A DNA stretch of 12,186 nucleotides from Actinomycetota bacterium (GTDB lineage Bacteria; Actinomycetota; Acidimicrobiia; IMCC26256; BP-133). Position numbers and translations under genes: made by a program. Location of the stretch: positions 1 through 12,186 of the forward strand of contig JAUZEX010000654.1 in NCBI GenBank assembly GCA_030838815.1, given 5' to 3'. Below, piece after piece: positions 1-5,718 of this stretch; the first letter of the stretch is position 1, and each line of letters opens with the position of its first letter. The notes under the pieces were generated by a model, which did no database searches, had not been told where the DNA came from, and saw only the letters and a program-made list of their open reading frames with translations.

Positions 1-176
1 CGCTGGCTGCGCAGGAGGTGGGCCCGCTTGAGGTCGGACAGGATCCCGAGCAGGAACTTGAGCGGGATGTCCTGGGCGCGGGCGATGGTGTCGGCCTTGA
101 CCGGCTCGTCGGACGAGACGGCGGCCAGCTGGACCATCGCCCGGACGGCGTAGTCGACCTTCACCGAGATCCGCAC
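1..176 (-). CDS. Rrf2-family transcriptional regulator, N-terminal part (cut by window edge)
   Basis: Only the first 58 codons are present; the gene runs off the left edge. The translation opens with MRISVKVDYAVRAMVQLA and continues into KADTIARAQDIPLKFL followed by LGILSDLKRAHLL. This is the winged helix-turn-helix layout of Rrf2 proteins: a first helix with DYAVRAM, then a recognition helix ending in the P-x-K-[FY]-L type motif. Rrf2 regulators sense iron-sulfur status, NO, cysteine or other redox cues, often through three cysteines near residues 90-110. That region lies outside the window, so cluster binding cannot be judged. The GTG start at 176 fits the family N-terminus exactly. Only a weak GGGGA lies very close upstream, and a CACACT hexamer sits 6 nt before the start, so a leaderless transcript is possible but unproven. 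It is the last gene in the minus-strand series, 94 bp after the 809-residue surface protein gene. Confidence 0.85.
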   Translation of the reverse strand, partial: MRISVKVDYAVRAMVQLAAVSSDEPVKADTIARAQDIPLKFLLGILSDLKRAHLLRSQ

Positions 177-237
177 GTCCCCAGTGTGGCGCGGTCGAGG
201 CGTCGGCGGGCGCACCGATGCCGGACTTCGAGCCAAA

Positions 238-279
238 ACCCCGCGAAAAGGTGGGAAAGGGTGCCGGCCGTCAGCGGGG
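238..279 (-). terminator. Possible weak intrinsic terminator after the surface protein gene
   Basis: Reading the minus strand, CCCCGC (279-274) overlaps the end of the 809-residue gene and can pair with GCGGGG (244-239), which is followed directly by TTTT. The loop is long (29 nt) and pyrimidine-rich. A GC stem followed by U residues is the intrinsic terminator pattern, but six base pairs with a large loop is weak. It would separate the surface protein gene from the Rrf2 gene. Confidence 0.3.
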
Positions 280-2700
280 CTGGCGGCGACGGCGACGGCG
301 GCGGGCCACGGCCGGGACGGCGGCCAGCGGCAGCATCGGAACGAGTATCGCCTTCGTCGTGGTCGTCGTCGTCGGCGAGGTGCCCGACGGCGGGGTCTTC
401 CCGTGGTTGTTGGAGCCGGGGGCCTTCTTCGGCTTGCTCGACGACGCCCCGGTCGGCTTCGCCGTCGTGGACGAGTTCGGAGATTTCCCCGTCGCGGCAG
501 TGGTGGCCGTCGAGGACGTCGTGGCCGTGGACCGGCCCGTCGTGGGCGTGGTCGACCGGCGCGTCGTGGAGGTGGTGGATGAGGCGGTGGTCGTGGTGGT
601 CGGGCCGGCCGCGGCTGGGCCGGTCGTGGTCGTCGACGAGGCCGCCGTGGCCTGGGCCTGCGTCACCTGGATGCTGAGGTGGCCCTCGTTGGAGTCGGAG
701 TTGCCGTCGTTGGCCACGAAGCTGAAGGCGTCGACGTCGACGCCGGCGGGCGCCTGGTAGAGGAAGCTGCCGTCGGGCCTGAGGGTCAGCTGCCCGGCGG
801 GGCTGGAGCGGAGCGAGAAGGTGATCGCGTCCTTCTCCGGGTCCCAGCCGAGCTTGGCCAGCGAACCGGCGGCCTGGCGGTTCTGGGGGACGGCGACGGT
901 GCCGTCCTTCACCTGGGGCGCCTTGTTGATCACCACGCTGGCCCGCACGGTGGCCGGTTTGCTGACCTCGCCGTCGTTGTCGATCACGACGTAGGGGAAC
1001 GAGTCGGATCCGGTGAAGGCGCCGGCGGGTGCGGTGTAGGAGATCCTCGTACCGTTGCGGCGGGCGATGCCGCCCGCCGGGGTGGCCATGTCAGGGGCGT
1101 CGGTGGGGGCGCCGTCGGGGCCGGCGAAGCGGACCTCCCGGGCGCCGTCGGGGACGTTGTCGTTGGACGTCACGTCGAGGGGCGTGCTCTGGCGGCCCGA
1201 CCGGATGGTGAGGCCGTCGTCGACGGCCACGGGCACATGGTTGGTCCCGCCGATGGTGATCGTGACCTTGCCCGTCGATGATTCGTCATCGGTGTCGGTC
1301 ACCCGGTACTCGAGGGTGTCGGTGCCCTTGAAGCCGCTGGTGGGCGTGTAGCCGATCTTGTGGTCGGGTTGGACCACCGCCTGCCCATGGGCCGGATTCT
1401 GGGTGACCGCCACGTCCTTGAGCCCGTCGCCGAGGCCCCGGTCGTTGGCGGTGACGTCGATGGCGGTCGGGGCGCCGTCGGTGATGTTGGCCTGGTCGTC
1501 GACGGCCTCGGGCCGGTCGTCGACCGGCGCCAGGTCGAGATGGACGGTGCCGGTGGCGGAGCCCCCGCCGGCGTCGGTCACCGTGTAGGTGAAGGTGTCC
1601 GGGCCGTGGTAGTCGGCGTCGGGCTGGTAGGCGACGCGGTTCTCGGCGATCTGGGCCCGGCCGTGCTGCGGCGGGGTGACGCTCTGCAGGCTCAGGGACC
1701 CGCCGCCGGCCGGCGCCCGGTCGTTGCCGAGAACGTCGATGTTGATCGGGGCGTCCTCGTCGCCGGCGGCGGAGTCGTCGACGGCGGCCAGTCCGCCGGC
1801 GGAGGCCCGGGCGGCGGACGGGTTCACGGCCGACATGGCCGTGATCCGGTTGGCCAGGTTGGCCTTCGAGGCGTCGCCGTAGGGGGTGGCATCGCCGAAC
1901 GGGAAGACCTGCCCGTTGGACGTCACCAGGTAGTAGCCCCGCCCGGTGGCGGTGGCGGCGATGTCGATGACCCGCTTGTCGGTCTTGCCGGAGGCGGCGC
2001 CGAAGTAGCCGGCGTCGCCGAAGGCGAAGATGCCGCCGTCGCCGGCCACCAGCCAGTATCCGTGCCCGCTCGGGGTGGGGGCCAGGGCCTGGATGCGCCG
2101 GCTCAGGTCGATGTTGCCGACCGAGCCGTAGTATCCGGCGTCGCCGAAGCCGTAGACCGCCCCGTCGCTGGTCGCCATCCAGTACCCCTGGCCCGACGGG
2201 GTGGCGGCGAAGTCGACGATGGGGCGGGAAAGCTTCTCCCCCGCCAGCGACCCGAAGAACGGCGCCTCGCCGAAGGCGAAGACCCCTCCGTCACTGGCCA
2301 CCAGCCAGTAGCCCCGGCCGCCGGGGGCGGCGGCCATGGCGGCGATGGGCCGGTTGAGCGGCTTGCCGCCCATCGACCCGAAGAAGGAGGCATCGCCGAA
2401 GGCGAAGATTCCGCCGTCGCCCGCCACCATCCAGTACCCGCCGGCCGACGGCGTGGGGACGAATCCGACGATCGGGCTGTTGAGCGGGACGGAGCCCGTC
2501 GATCCGTAGAACGGCGCCTCGCCGTAGTTGAAGACGCCGCCGTCGACGCCGACCAGCCAGTAGCCCGCCGTGCCCGACGCCGTCGCCCGTTCGGGGGCGC
2601 GCACGACGAACGTGCCCACCACCGCGGTGGCGGTCAGCGCCGCGACCGCCATCGCCACGCCCCGTCTCACCACCGCGCCGCGGAAACCCATGCTGGCCAC
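271..2700 (-). CDS. Secreted repeat protein with six 42-residue repeats, four cadherin/Ig-like domains and poly-Arg C-terminal tail
   Basis: This 809-residue protein is probably anchored at or released from the cell surface. Residues 1-42 form a signal-like region (basic start, then AMAVAALTATAVVGTFVV). Residues 46 to about 296 hold six repeats beginning GYW/GYY at 46, 88, 130, 172, 214 and 255, each with DGG.FAFG(D/E)A..(F/Y)(F/Y)GS. Residues 304-681 hold four Ig/cadherin-like domains; the first three open with AVDD and contain (L/A/S)ND, as in the bacterial Big_9/VCBS-like group. Residues 686-783 are Thr/Ser/Pro-rich, like a wall-spanning stalk. The C-terminus is a short hydrophobic stretch (784-799) followed by seven to eight arginines, resembling a surface-anchor signal, but there is no LPxTG. 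The GTG start at 2700 has GGAGG six bases upstream, whereas the ATG at 2691 is too far away. I infer a structural or adhesive role; no catalytic domain is visible and the function is unknown. Confidence 0.88.
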   Translation of the reverse strand: MASMGFRGAVVRRGVAMAVAALTATAVVGTFVVRAPERATASGTAGYWLVGVDGGVFNYGEAPFYGSTGSVPLNSPIVGFVPTPSAGGYWMVAGDGGIFAFGDASFFGSMGGKPLNRPIAAMAAAPGGRGYWLVASDGGVFAFGEAPFFGSLAGEKLSRPIVDFAATPSGQGYWMATSDGAVYGFGDAGYYGSVGNIDLSRRIQALAPTPSGHGYWLVAGDGGIFAFGDAGYFGAASGKTDKRVIDIAATATGRGYYLVTSNGQVFPFGDATPYGDASKANLANRITAMSAVNPSAARASAGGLAAVDDSAAGDEDAPINIDVLGNDRAPAGGGSLSLQSVTPPQHGRAQIAENRVAYQPDADYHGPDTFTYTVTDAGGGSATGTVHLDLAPVDDRPEAVDDQANITDGAPTAIDVTANDRGLGDGLKDVAVTQNPAHGQAVVQPDHKIGYTPTSGFKGTDTLEYRVTDTDDESSTGKVTITIGGTNHVPVAVDDGLTIRSGRQSTPLDVTSNDNVPDGAREVRFAGPDGAPTDAPDMATPAGGIARRNGTRISYTAPAGAFTGSDSFPYVVIDNDGEVSKPATVRASVVINKAPQVKDGTVAVPQNRQAAGSLAKLGWDPEKDAITFSLRSSPAGQLTLRPDGSFLYQAPAGVDVDAFSFVANDGNSDSNEGHLSIQVTQAQATAASSTTTTGPAAAGPTTTTTASSTTSTTRRSTTPTTGRSTATTSSTATTAATGKSPNSSTTAKPTGASSSKPKKAPGSNNHGKTPPSGTSPTTTTTTKAILVPMLPLAAVPAVARRRRRRRQPR
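658..1791 (-). other. Four tandem cadherin/Ig-like domains within the surface protein
   Basis: Residues of about 304-392, 394-486, 488-592 and 593-681 each form a domain of 90-105 residues. Units 1-3 share an A-V-D-D opening, an I-D-V..ND or L-D-V..ND strand and a closing T-Y-T-V-T-D or similar strand (DTFTYTVTDAG, DTLEYRVTDTD, DSFPYVVIDND, DAFSFVANDG). The fourth unit lacks AVDD but keeps the D-G-S-F-L-Y-Q-A turn. Such domains usually act as calcium-stabilised spacers or adhesion modules in large secreted bacterial proteins. Confidence 0.75.
1813..2565 (-). repeat. Six tandem protein repeats of about 126 bp (42 residues) in the surface protein
   Basis: The repeat starts fall at residues 46, 88, 130, 172, 214 and 255 of the 809-residue protein. 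The spacing is exactly 42 residues four times and then 41, because the fifth unit is one residue short. The consensus is GYWLVA.DGGIFAFGDA..FGS, then a variable turn, then a hydrophobic strand and AATPSG. The last unit has diverged most (GYYLVTSNGQVFPFGDATPYG). Regular short beta-strand units like these suggest a beta-propeller or beta-solenoid fold; this is inferred, not shown. Confidence 0.88.
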
Positions 2701-2751
2701 TGGGTCCCTCCGCCCGATCAGCGCACCTTCAACACCGACTGCGACTTCAAC

Positions 2752-2808
2752 GATCAGTGGTGACCTGACCGCCTTCAGAAGTCAGCGGCCTCGCTGGTCA
2801 CTCTGATC
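2752..2808. promoter_or_regulatory. Extended imperfect inverted repeat upstream of the surface protein gene
   Basis: GATCAG-TG-GTGACC at 2752-2765 is matched by the reverse complement GATCAG-A-GTGACC at 2796-2808. This gives 12 pairable positions interrupted by a 2/1-nt bulge, around a 30-nt spacer. Inside it, CTGAC (2765-2769) can pair with GTCAG (2781-2785), and CTTC-A-GAAG (2773-2781) is a further small palindrome. The element lies 52 bp upstream of the GTG start of the 809-residue gene, in its probable leader or promoter. It could be an operator or a leader-RNA hairpin. Confidence 0.5.
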
Positions 2809-2883
2809 TCACAACGGTGCTGAAGCTACCGCGGCCACAGTGCCCCCGTCGAGGCGAACTTCGCGGCTCCTCCCGAGCGCTAT

Positions 2884-2918
2884 GACGTCCGTGGCCCGGG
2901 GCCGGCCCGGCGGACGTC
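2884..2918 (-). terminator. GC-rich hairpin just after the small secreted protein gene
   Basis: GACGTCCG (2884-2891) and CGGACGTC (2911-2918) form a perfect 8-bp stem around a 19-nt G/C-only-plus-one-T loop. It begins 5 bp beyond the stop codon of the 192-residue gene, the usual place for a transcript-ending hairpin. No U-tract follows on the minus strand, so it could instead be a Rho-assisted end or a 3' stabilising structure. Confidence 0.45.
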
Positions 2919-2922
2919 GCCC

Positions 2923-3501
2923 TCAGTCCTTGCAGCGGGGGTAGTTCGTGCAGTCCTGGTAGTAGCGGCAGGCCTGGCGGTAGCGGTTGTGGTCCCGGTA
3001 GGGGTCGGAGCGGCAGTCGGAGTAGCCCTGGTCGTAGGGGTCGTCGCCGTACGAGCTGCAGCTGTTGGAGCAGCCGCCGTAGGAGGAGCCGCAGCCGTCG
3101 TAGGAGGAGCCGCAGCTGTCGTAGTAGCCGCCGTCGTAGTAGCCCGGGTACCCGTAGTAGCCGTAGGAGTAGCCGCCGCGGGAGCGCCCGTCGTGGCCGC
3201 GGTCACTGTCGTGGTCGTGGCGGGTCCGGCCGCTGTCGTGGCCACCCCGGGAGTCGCCGTGATGGCCGCCGGAGTCGGAGTCGTGCGACGAGCGGGACTC
3301 GTGGTGGCTGCCGGAGTCGGAGTGGTGGCTGCCGTTGTCGCGGGAGCCGCCCGACCTCCCGCCGCTCTCGTGCGAGCTGCCCGACCTCCCGCCGCCATCG
3401 CGGTCGGATCCCCCGCCGCCGCCCTTGGCGTAGGCCACGCCGGCGCCCCCGAAGAGCAACAACGTCCCCGCCAGCAATGCAGTGAAGAATCGCTTCAGCA
3501 T
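2923..3501 (-). CDS. Small secreted low-complexity protein, His/Asp/Ser-rich then Tyr/Gly/Cys-rich
   Basis: I do not recognise a family for this 192-residue protein. Residues 1-25 are a clear signal peptide (MLKRFFTALL, hydrophobic AGTLLLFGGAGVA, then AYA for cleavage). Residues 26-109 are Gly/Ser/Asp/His-rich, with twelve histidines between 44 and 103, often as HH or SHxS. Residues 110-160 are Tyr/Gly-rich (GGYSYGYYGYPG). Eight cysteines lie at 130, 137, 144, 148, 163, 178, 184 and 190; the first three sit in tandem CGSSY(D/G)G units. The ATG start at 3501 has AGGAAGGA about 8 bases upstream. The even cysteine count and export suggest disulfides, and the His/Asp region could bind metal ions or be an extended envelope linker; both are inferences. 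The gene stands alone, with 255 bp upstream and 222 bp downstream. Low complexity makes composition-based calls risky, but the signal peptide and ribosome site support a real gene. Confidence 0.75.
   Translation of the reverse strand: MLKRFFTALLAGTLLLFGGAGVAYAKGGGGGSDRDGGGRSGSSHESGGRSGGSRDNGSHHSDSGSHHESRSSHDSDSGGHHGDSRGGHDSGRTRHDHDSDRGHDGRSRGGYSYGYYGYPGYYDGGYYDSCGSSYDGCGSSYGGCSNSCSSYGDDPYDQGYSDCRSDPYRDHNRYRQACRYYQDCTNYPRCKD
3074..3115 (-). repeat. Two tandem 21-bp units coding the CGSSY(D/G)G repeats
   Basis: CCGCCGTAGGAGGAGCCGCAG at 3074-3094 and the adjacent copy at 3095-3115 differ at one base. Each encodes seven residues of the cysteine-containing C-G-S-S-Y-x-G unit. This looks like a recent in-frame duplication that added a cysteine. 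Confidence 0.8.
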
Positions 3502-3529
3502 TCGTGTAGTCCTTCCTGATCCTTCGTTG

Positions 3530-3559
3530 GTGACGGGGAGCTTACGGACGGACCGTCAC
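3530..3559 (-). promoter_or_regulatory. Candidate promoter/operator of the small secreted protein gene
   Basis: GTGACGG (3530-3536) and CCGTCAC (3553-3559) form a perfect 7-bp inverted repeat with a 16-bp spacer. On the minus strand the spacer contains TAAGCT (3544-3539), a plausible -10 hexamer, about 38 bp before the start codon. No good -35 is seen. A second overlapping palindrome, GACGG-A-CCGTC, lies at 3547-3557. Dyads around a -10 are typical of repressor sites; this is an inference. Confidence 0.3.
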
Positions 3560-3612
3560 AAAAAGGACCCAGCTGCCGCTCGAGCCCGACGGCCCAGGAA
3601 GGGTTTCGGCCC

Positions 3613-3651
3613 GCCGCGCTCAATCGAGGTCGCGGAGCGCGGCAATGCCGC
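3613..3651. other. Overlapping inverted repeats in the gap between two exported-protein genes
   Basis: GCCGCGCT (3613-3620) pairs with AGCGCGGC (3636-3643) across a 15-nt loop. The right arm overlaps a second dyad, GCGGCA (3639-3644) with TGCCGC (3646-3651). The two pairings exclude each other. The element lies about 105 bp past the stop of the 483-residue gene; no U-tract follows on the minus strand. Apart from this and the candidate promoter at 3530-3559, I see nothing in the 255-bp gap 3502-3756. Confidence 0.4.
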
Positions 3652-3756
3652 TAACGCTTGGGCGACTCTGGCCGCCGGGGCTCACTGGCCGTGTTCTGCG
3701 CTACGGACGGCGAGGGAGCGTGACCGCCCGAAACTTGCCCGATCTTCAGGAGGTTC

Positions 3757-5208
3757 TCAGCCTGAGCGGGGCTTCGGGGTGGGGATCGGCGGCGGCGGCG
3801 CCGGTAAGGCGAACTGGGCGAAGCCCGGTTGAGGGTGGCCGTTGATCCGGGTGAACTCGCCGCCCACGAACACATGGTCCGCTCCGACCGCGGCGGCGAA
3901 GGCGCCGTAGGGAGTGTTGGCGGTCGGGTTCCAGTCGGCGACGGCGCCGTTGTCGGCGTTGAAGGCGGCCAGGTGATGGCGCAGGTCGTTGGCCGGACCG
4001 GCGTAGTCGTAGTGGCCCATCAGGTAGACGTCCGTGGCCGAGGCGGCCACCCCGGGCGCGTCGCCGTCGACCCAGGTGGCCCAGACGGGCCGCTGGGGTT
4101 CGGTGGAGCGGAAGGCGTACACCTGGCCGCCTGACCCGCCGGCCGAGGCGAACACGGTCTGGCCGTCGGCCGGTGAAAGGGCCAGGTCGAAGATCGGGCG
4201 CCGGAGGTTCCACTGCGGGGCAGCGGCCTGCCCGGTGACGGGGTCGAGGACGACCAGCGCGCTCCGGCCGGCAAAGTCGAGGAAGTTCCCGCCGACATAG
4301 ACCAGGCCGTCGGCGGGCGCCACGGCAAGGGCGAGGACGTCGCCGGGCGACTCGGTCCGCACCGGGGTTCCGGCGTGGCTGACATAGCGGCCGGGCCCGA
4401 GGGCCGGGGGCATCCAGGGGAGCAGATCGCCGGTGGCGGCGTCGAGGGCGGCGAGCTTGGGCCGCCCCTCGGCGCCGGCGGGCCCGGCCACGGTGGTGAA
4501 GGTTCCGCCGACATAGAGCCGGTCGCCGGCCAGGGCCAGCGCCCGGACGCTCCCCCGCACGCCGGGGTGGAAGGTCGGGTCGAGCTTGCCGGTGACGAGG
4601 TCGATGCGGGCCAGCTTGGAGGCGGGCCTCCCGCCGATGTGGTCGAAGTCACCGCCCACGTAGAGCTGGGTGCTGTCGGCCGACAGGGCCAGGGCGTGCA
4701 CGGCGTCGTCGGCGTCGGGATCCCAGGGCAGGAGGGTGTGCTTGTCGACGTCGAGCGCGGCCAGAGGGTGCCGGACGACGCCAGGCGGCTCCGTCCGCAG
4801 CAGGCCCGCCGGGGCCGTCGCCGGCGGCGTCGGCGTCGGCGGCGGGGTCGGGGTCGGGGTCGGCGGGGCGATCGCTTTGGCGCCCGGGGGCGTCATGACC
4901 GTGAAGTCGCCGCCGAGGTAGACCCGGCTCCCGACGACGGTGATGGCCGCCACCCGCTCGGCCCGGCCATCGGTGGTCAGGCCCGTCCCCCAGGTGACGT
5001 CGGCGTCGGTCGACGGGCCGGGTTCGACCGGCGTGGGCGTCGACCCGTCCGGGGGGATGGTGGTGGACGTCGACGGTCCGGCGGCCACCGGACCCGTGGC
5101 CGCCCGGGCGTCGGGGCGCAGGAGGGCGACGGCCAGCACGACGGTCACCGTCAGGGGGGCGAGGCGAGCGCGGCGCCCAGGGCGCGTGGGAGAGGACGGA
5201 GAGGACAT
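3757..5208 (-). CDS. Secreted beta-propeller-like protein with GGDF-type repeats (delta-60/DUF5122-like)
   Basis: This 483-residue exported protein starts with a basic region and hydrophobic core (LTVTVVLAVALL, about 19-30), probably cleaved near ARA-AT at 36-37. Residues 38-70 are a Pro/Thr/Ser-rich linker. The rest carries repeats built around (V/L)Y(V/L)GG(D/T/N/E)F: VYLGGDFTVM (96), LYVGGDFDHIGG (182), LYVGGTFTTVAG (231), VYVGGNFLDFAG (303) and VFVGGEFTRING (446), with a degenerate VYLMGHYDYAG (394). Such units form propeller blades in delta-60/DUF5122-type proteins. A Pro/Thr run (115-132) interrupts the first blade region. The 'GGDF' strings are not diguanylate cyclase motifs. ATG at 5208 is the only reasonable start; no Shine-Dalgarno is seen in front of it. 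It is the first of three successive exported-protein genes on this strand. Its role is unknown; extracellular binding or an envelope scaffold is plausible. Confidence 0.85.
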   Translation of the reverse strand: MSSPSSPTRPGRRARLAPLTVTVVLAVALLRPDARAATGPVAAGPSTSTTIPPDGSTPTPVEPGPSTDADVTWGTGLTTDGRAERVAAITVVGSRVYLGGDFTVMTPPGAKAIAPPTPTPTPPPTPTPPATAPAGLLRTEPPGVVRHPLAALDVDKHTLLPWDPDADDAVHALALSADSTQLYVGGDFDHIGGRPASKLARIDLVTGKLDPTFHPGVRGSVRALALAGDRLYVGGTFTTVAGPAGAEGRPKLAALDAATGDLLPWMPPALGPGRYVSHAGTPVRTESPGDVLALAVAPADGLVYVGGNFLDFAGRSALVVLDPVTGQAAAPQWNLRRPIFDLALSPADGQTVFASAGGSGGQVYAFRSTEPQRPVWATWVDGDAPGVAASATDVYLMGHYDYAGPANDLRHHLAAFNADNGAVADWNPTANTPYGAFAAAVGADHVFVGGEFTRINGHPQPGFAQFALPAPPPPIPTPKPRSG

Positions 5209-5233
5209 CGTGGGGGGACGGTTCGACGCCCGA

Positions 5234-5239
5234 ATTATC
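5234..5239 (-). promoter_or_regulatory. Candidate -10 box for the 483-residue secreted protein gene
   Basis: On the minus strand GGGATAAT ends at 5234, giving a GATAAT hexamer close to the sigma-70 consensus and 25 nt upstream of the ATG. The -35 region is poor. The expected leader is only about 19 nt and contains no Shine-Dalgarno. Confidence 0.35.
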
Positions 5240-5317
5240 CCTTCCTGCCCGGTTTGGGCGGTTTCGGGAACTCGAGGCCCGGGGCGAAAGTCCCGCCGTC
5301 CCCGACAGGCGCCTCGG

Positions 5318-5323
5318 TAACCT
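5318..5323 (+). promoter_or_regulatory. Candidate -10 box for the tRNA-Arg gene
   Basis: TAACCT fits TANNNT and lies 17 bp before the first base of the tRNA, implying a start about 10 nt upstream of the mature 5' end. The -35 region is not convincing. Confidence 0.3.
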
Positions 5324-5340
5324 GGGTGGGAGCAACTCAG

Positions 5341-5414
5341 GCGCCCGTAGCTCAGGTGGATAGAGCAGTGGCCTTCTAAGCCAAGGGTCGGGGGTTCGAA
5401 TCCCTCCGGGCGCG
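5341..5414 (+). tRNA. tRNA-Arg (anticodon TCT)
   Basis: A full cloverleaf can be folded. The acceptor arms GCGCCCG (5341-5347) and CGGGCGC (5407-5413) pair perfectly and G5414 is the discriminator. The D-stem is GCTC/GAGC. The anticodon stem GTGGC/GCCAA has one G-A mismatch at its outer end. The loop CTTCTAA (5373-5379) holds anticodon TCT at 5375-5377, which reads AGA (and AGG by wobble). The T-arm is GGGGG-TTCGAAT-CCCTC with one G-T pair. CCA is not encoded. The gene sits between the surface-protein block and the oxidoreductase operon, converging with the latter. Confidence 0.96.
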
Positions 5415-5416
5415 CC

Positions 5417-5662
5417 CTACCCGTTCCCGCCCCACTGCAGGGCCATCTCGCTCAGGACGGCGGCGGCGTCGACCGGCGGTTCGGCGGCGGCGCCGATGCG
5501 GCCGGCGAGATAGGCGCAGAGCCGGCCCAGCGTCACGATCAGCTCGAGGTCGTCGACCGGCTCCCCGTCGTCGCCGTAGAGGAGCGCCGGCAGCGCCCCC
5601 GGGTCTTCCCGCTCGAGGGCCATGACGATCCCCAGCGCCGTCCGTTCGTGCTCGCCGGCCAC
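5417..5662 (-). CDS. Small conserved-looking hypothetical protein, last gene of the oxidoreductase operon
   Basis: I do not recognise this 81-residue acidic protein. It has no signal peptide or membrane segment and looks mostly helical (VAGEHERTALGIVMALE; DDLELIVTLGRLCAYLAGRI; VDAAAVLSEMALQW). The chosen start is GTG at 5662, because AAGGAG at 5675-5670 sits seven bases upstream, the best ribosome site in the operon. An alternative GTG at 5722 overlaps the stop of the preceding oxidoreductase gene as GTGA, like the other junctions here, and would add 20 Pro/Arg-rich residues that look disordered. The gene ends 3 bp before the 3' end of the convergent tRNA-Arg. Its place at the end of the operon suggests an accessory role, but nothing in the sequence says which. 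Confidence 0.62.
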   Translation of the reverse strand: MAGEHERTALGIVMALEREDPGALPALLYGDDGEPVDDLELIVTLGRLCAYLAGRIGAAAEPPVDAAAVLSEMALQWGGNG

Positions 5663-5718
5663 CCCGAGTCTCCTTCCTGGCGGGCGCTCGGGCGCCTGCC
5701 GCCCCGGATCTTCCCAGG

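Noticed and set aside
1360..2763. 467-codon plus-strand frame opposite the surface protein gene
   Set aside because: Its apparent repeats mirror the 42-residue repeats of the real minus-strand gene; the composition is Gly/Val/Asp/Arg shadow and there is no good ribosome site.
2880..3398. Thr/Ala-rich minus-strand frame overlapping the small secreted protein
   Set aside because: It is a shifted reading of the same low-complexity DNA with no signal peptide or ribosome site; the frame starting at 3501 is better supported.
2989..3519. Val/Ala-rich plus-strand frame opposite the small secreted protein
   Set aside because: Its long Val-Ala runs arise from reading Ser/Asp/His codons backwards. The opposite strand has a signal peptide and a proper ribosome site.
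3852..4923. GGDF strings as a sign of diguanylate cyclase
   Set aside because: They recur as short Y-V-G-G-D-F blade motifs in an exported protein; there is no GGDEF domain around them.
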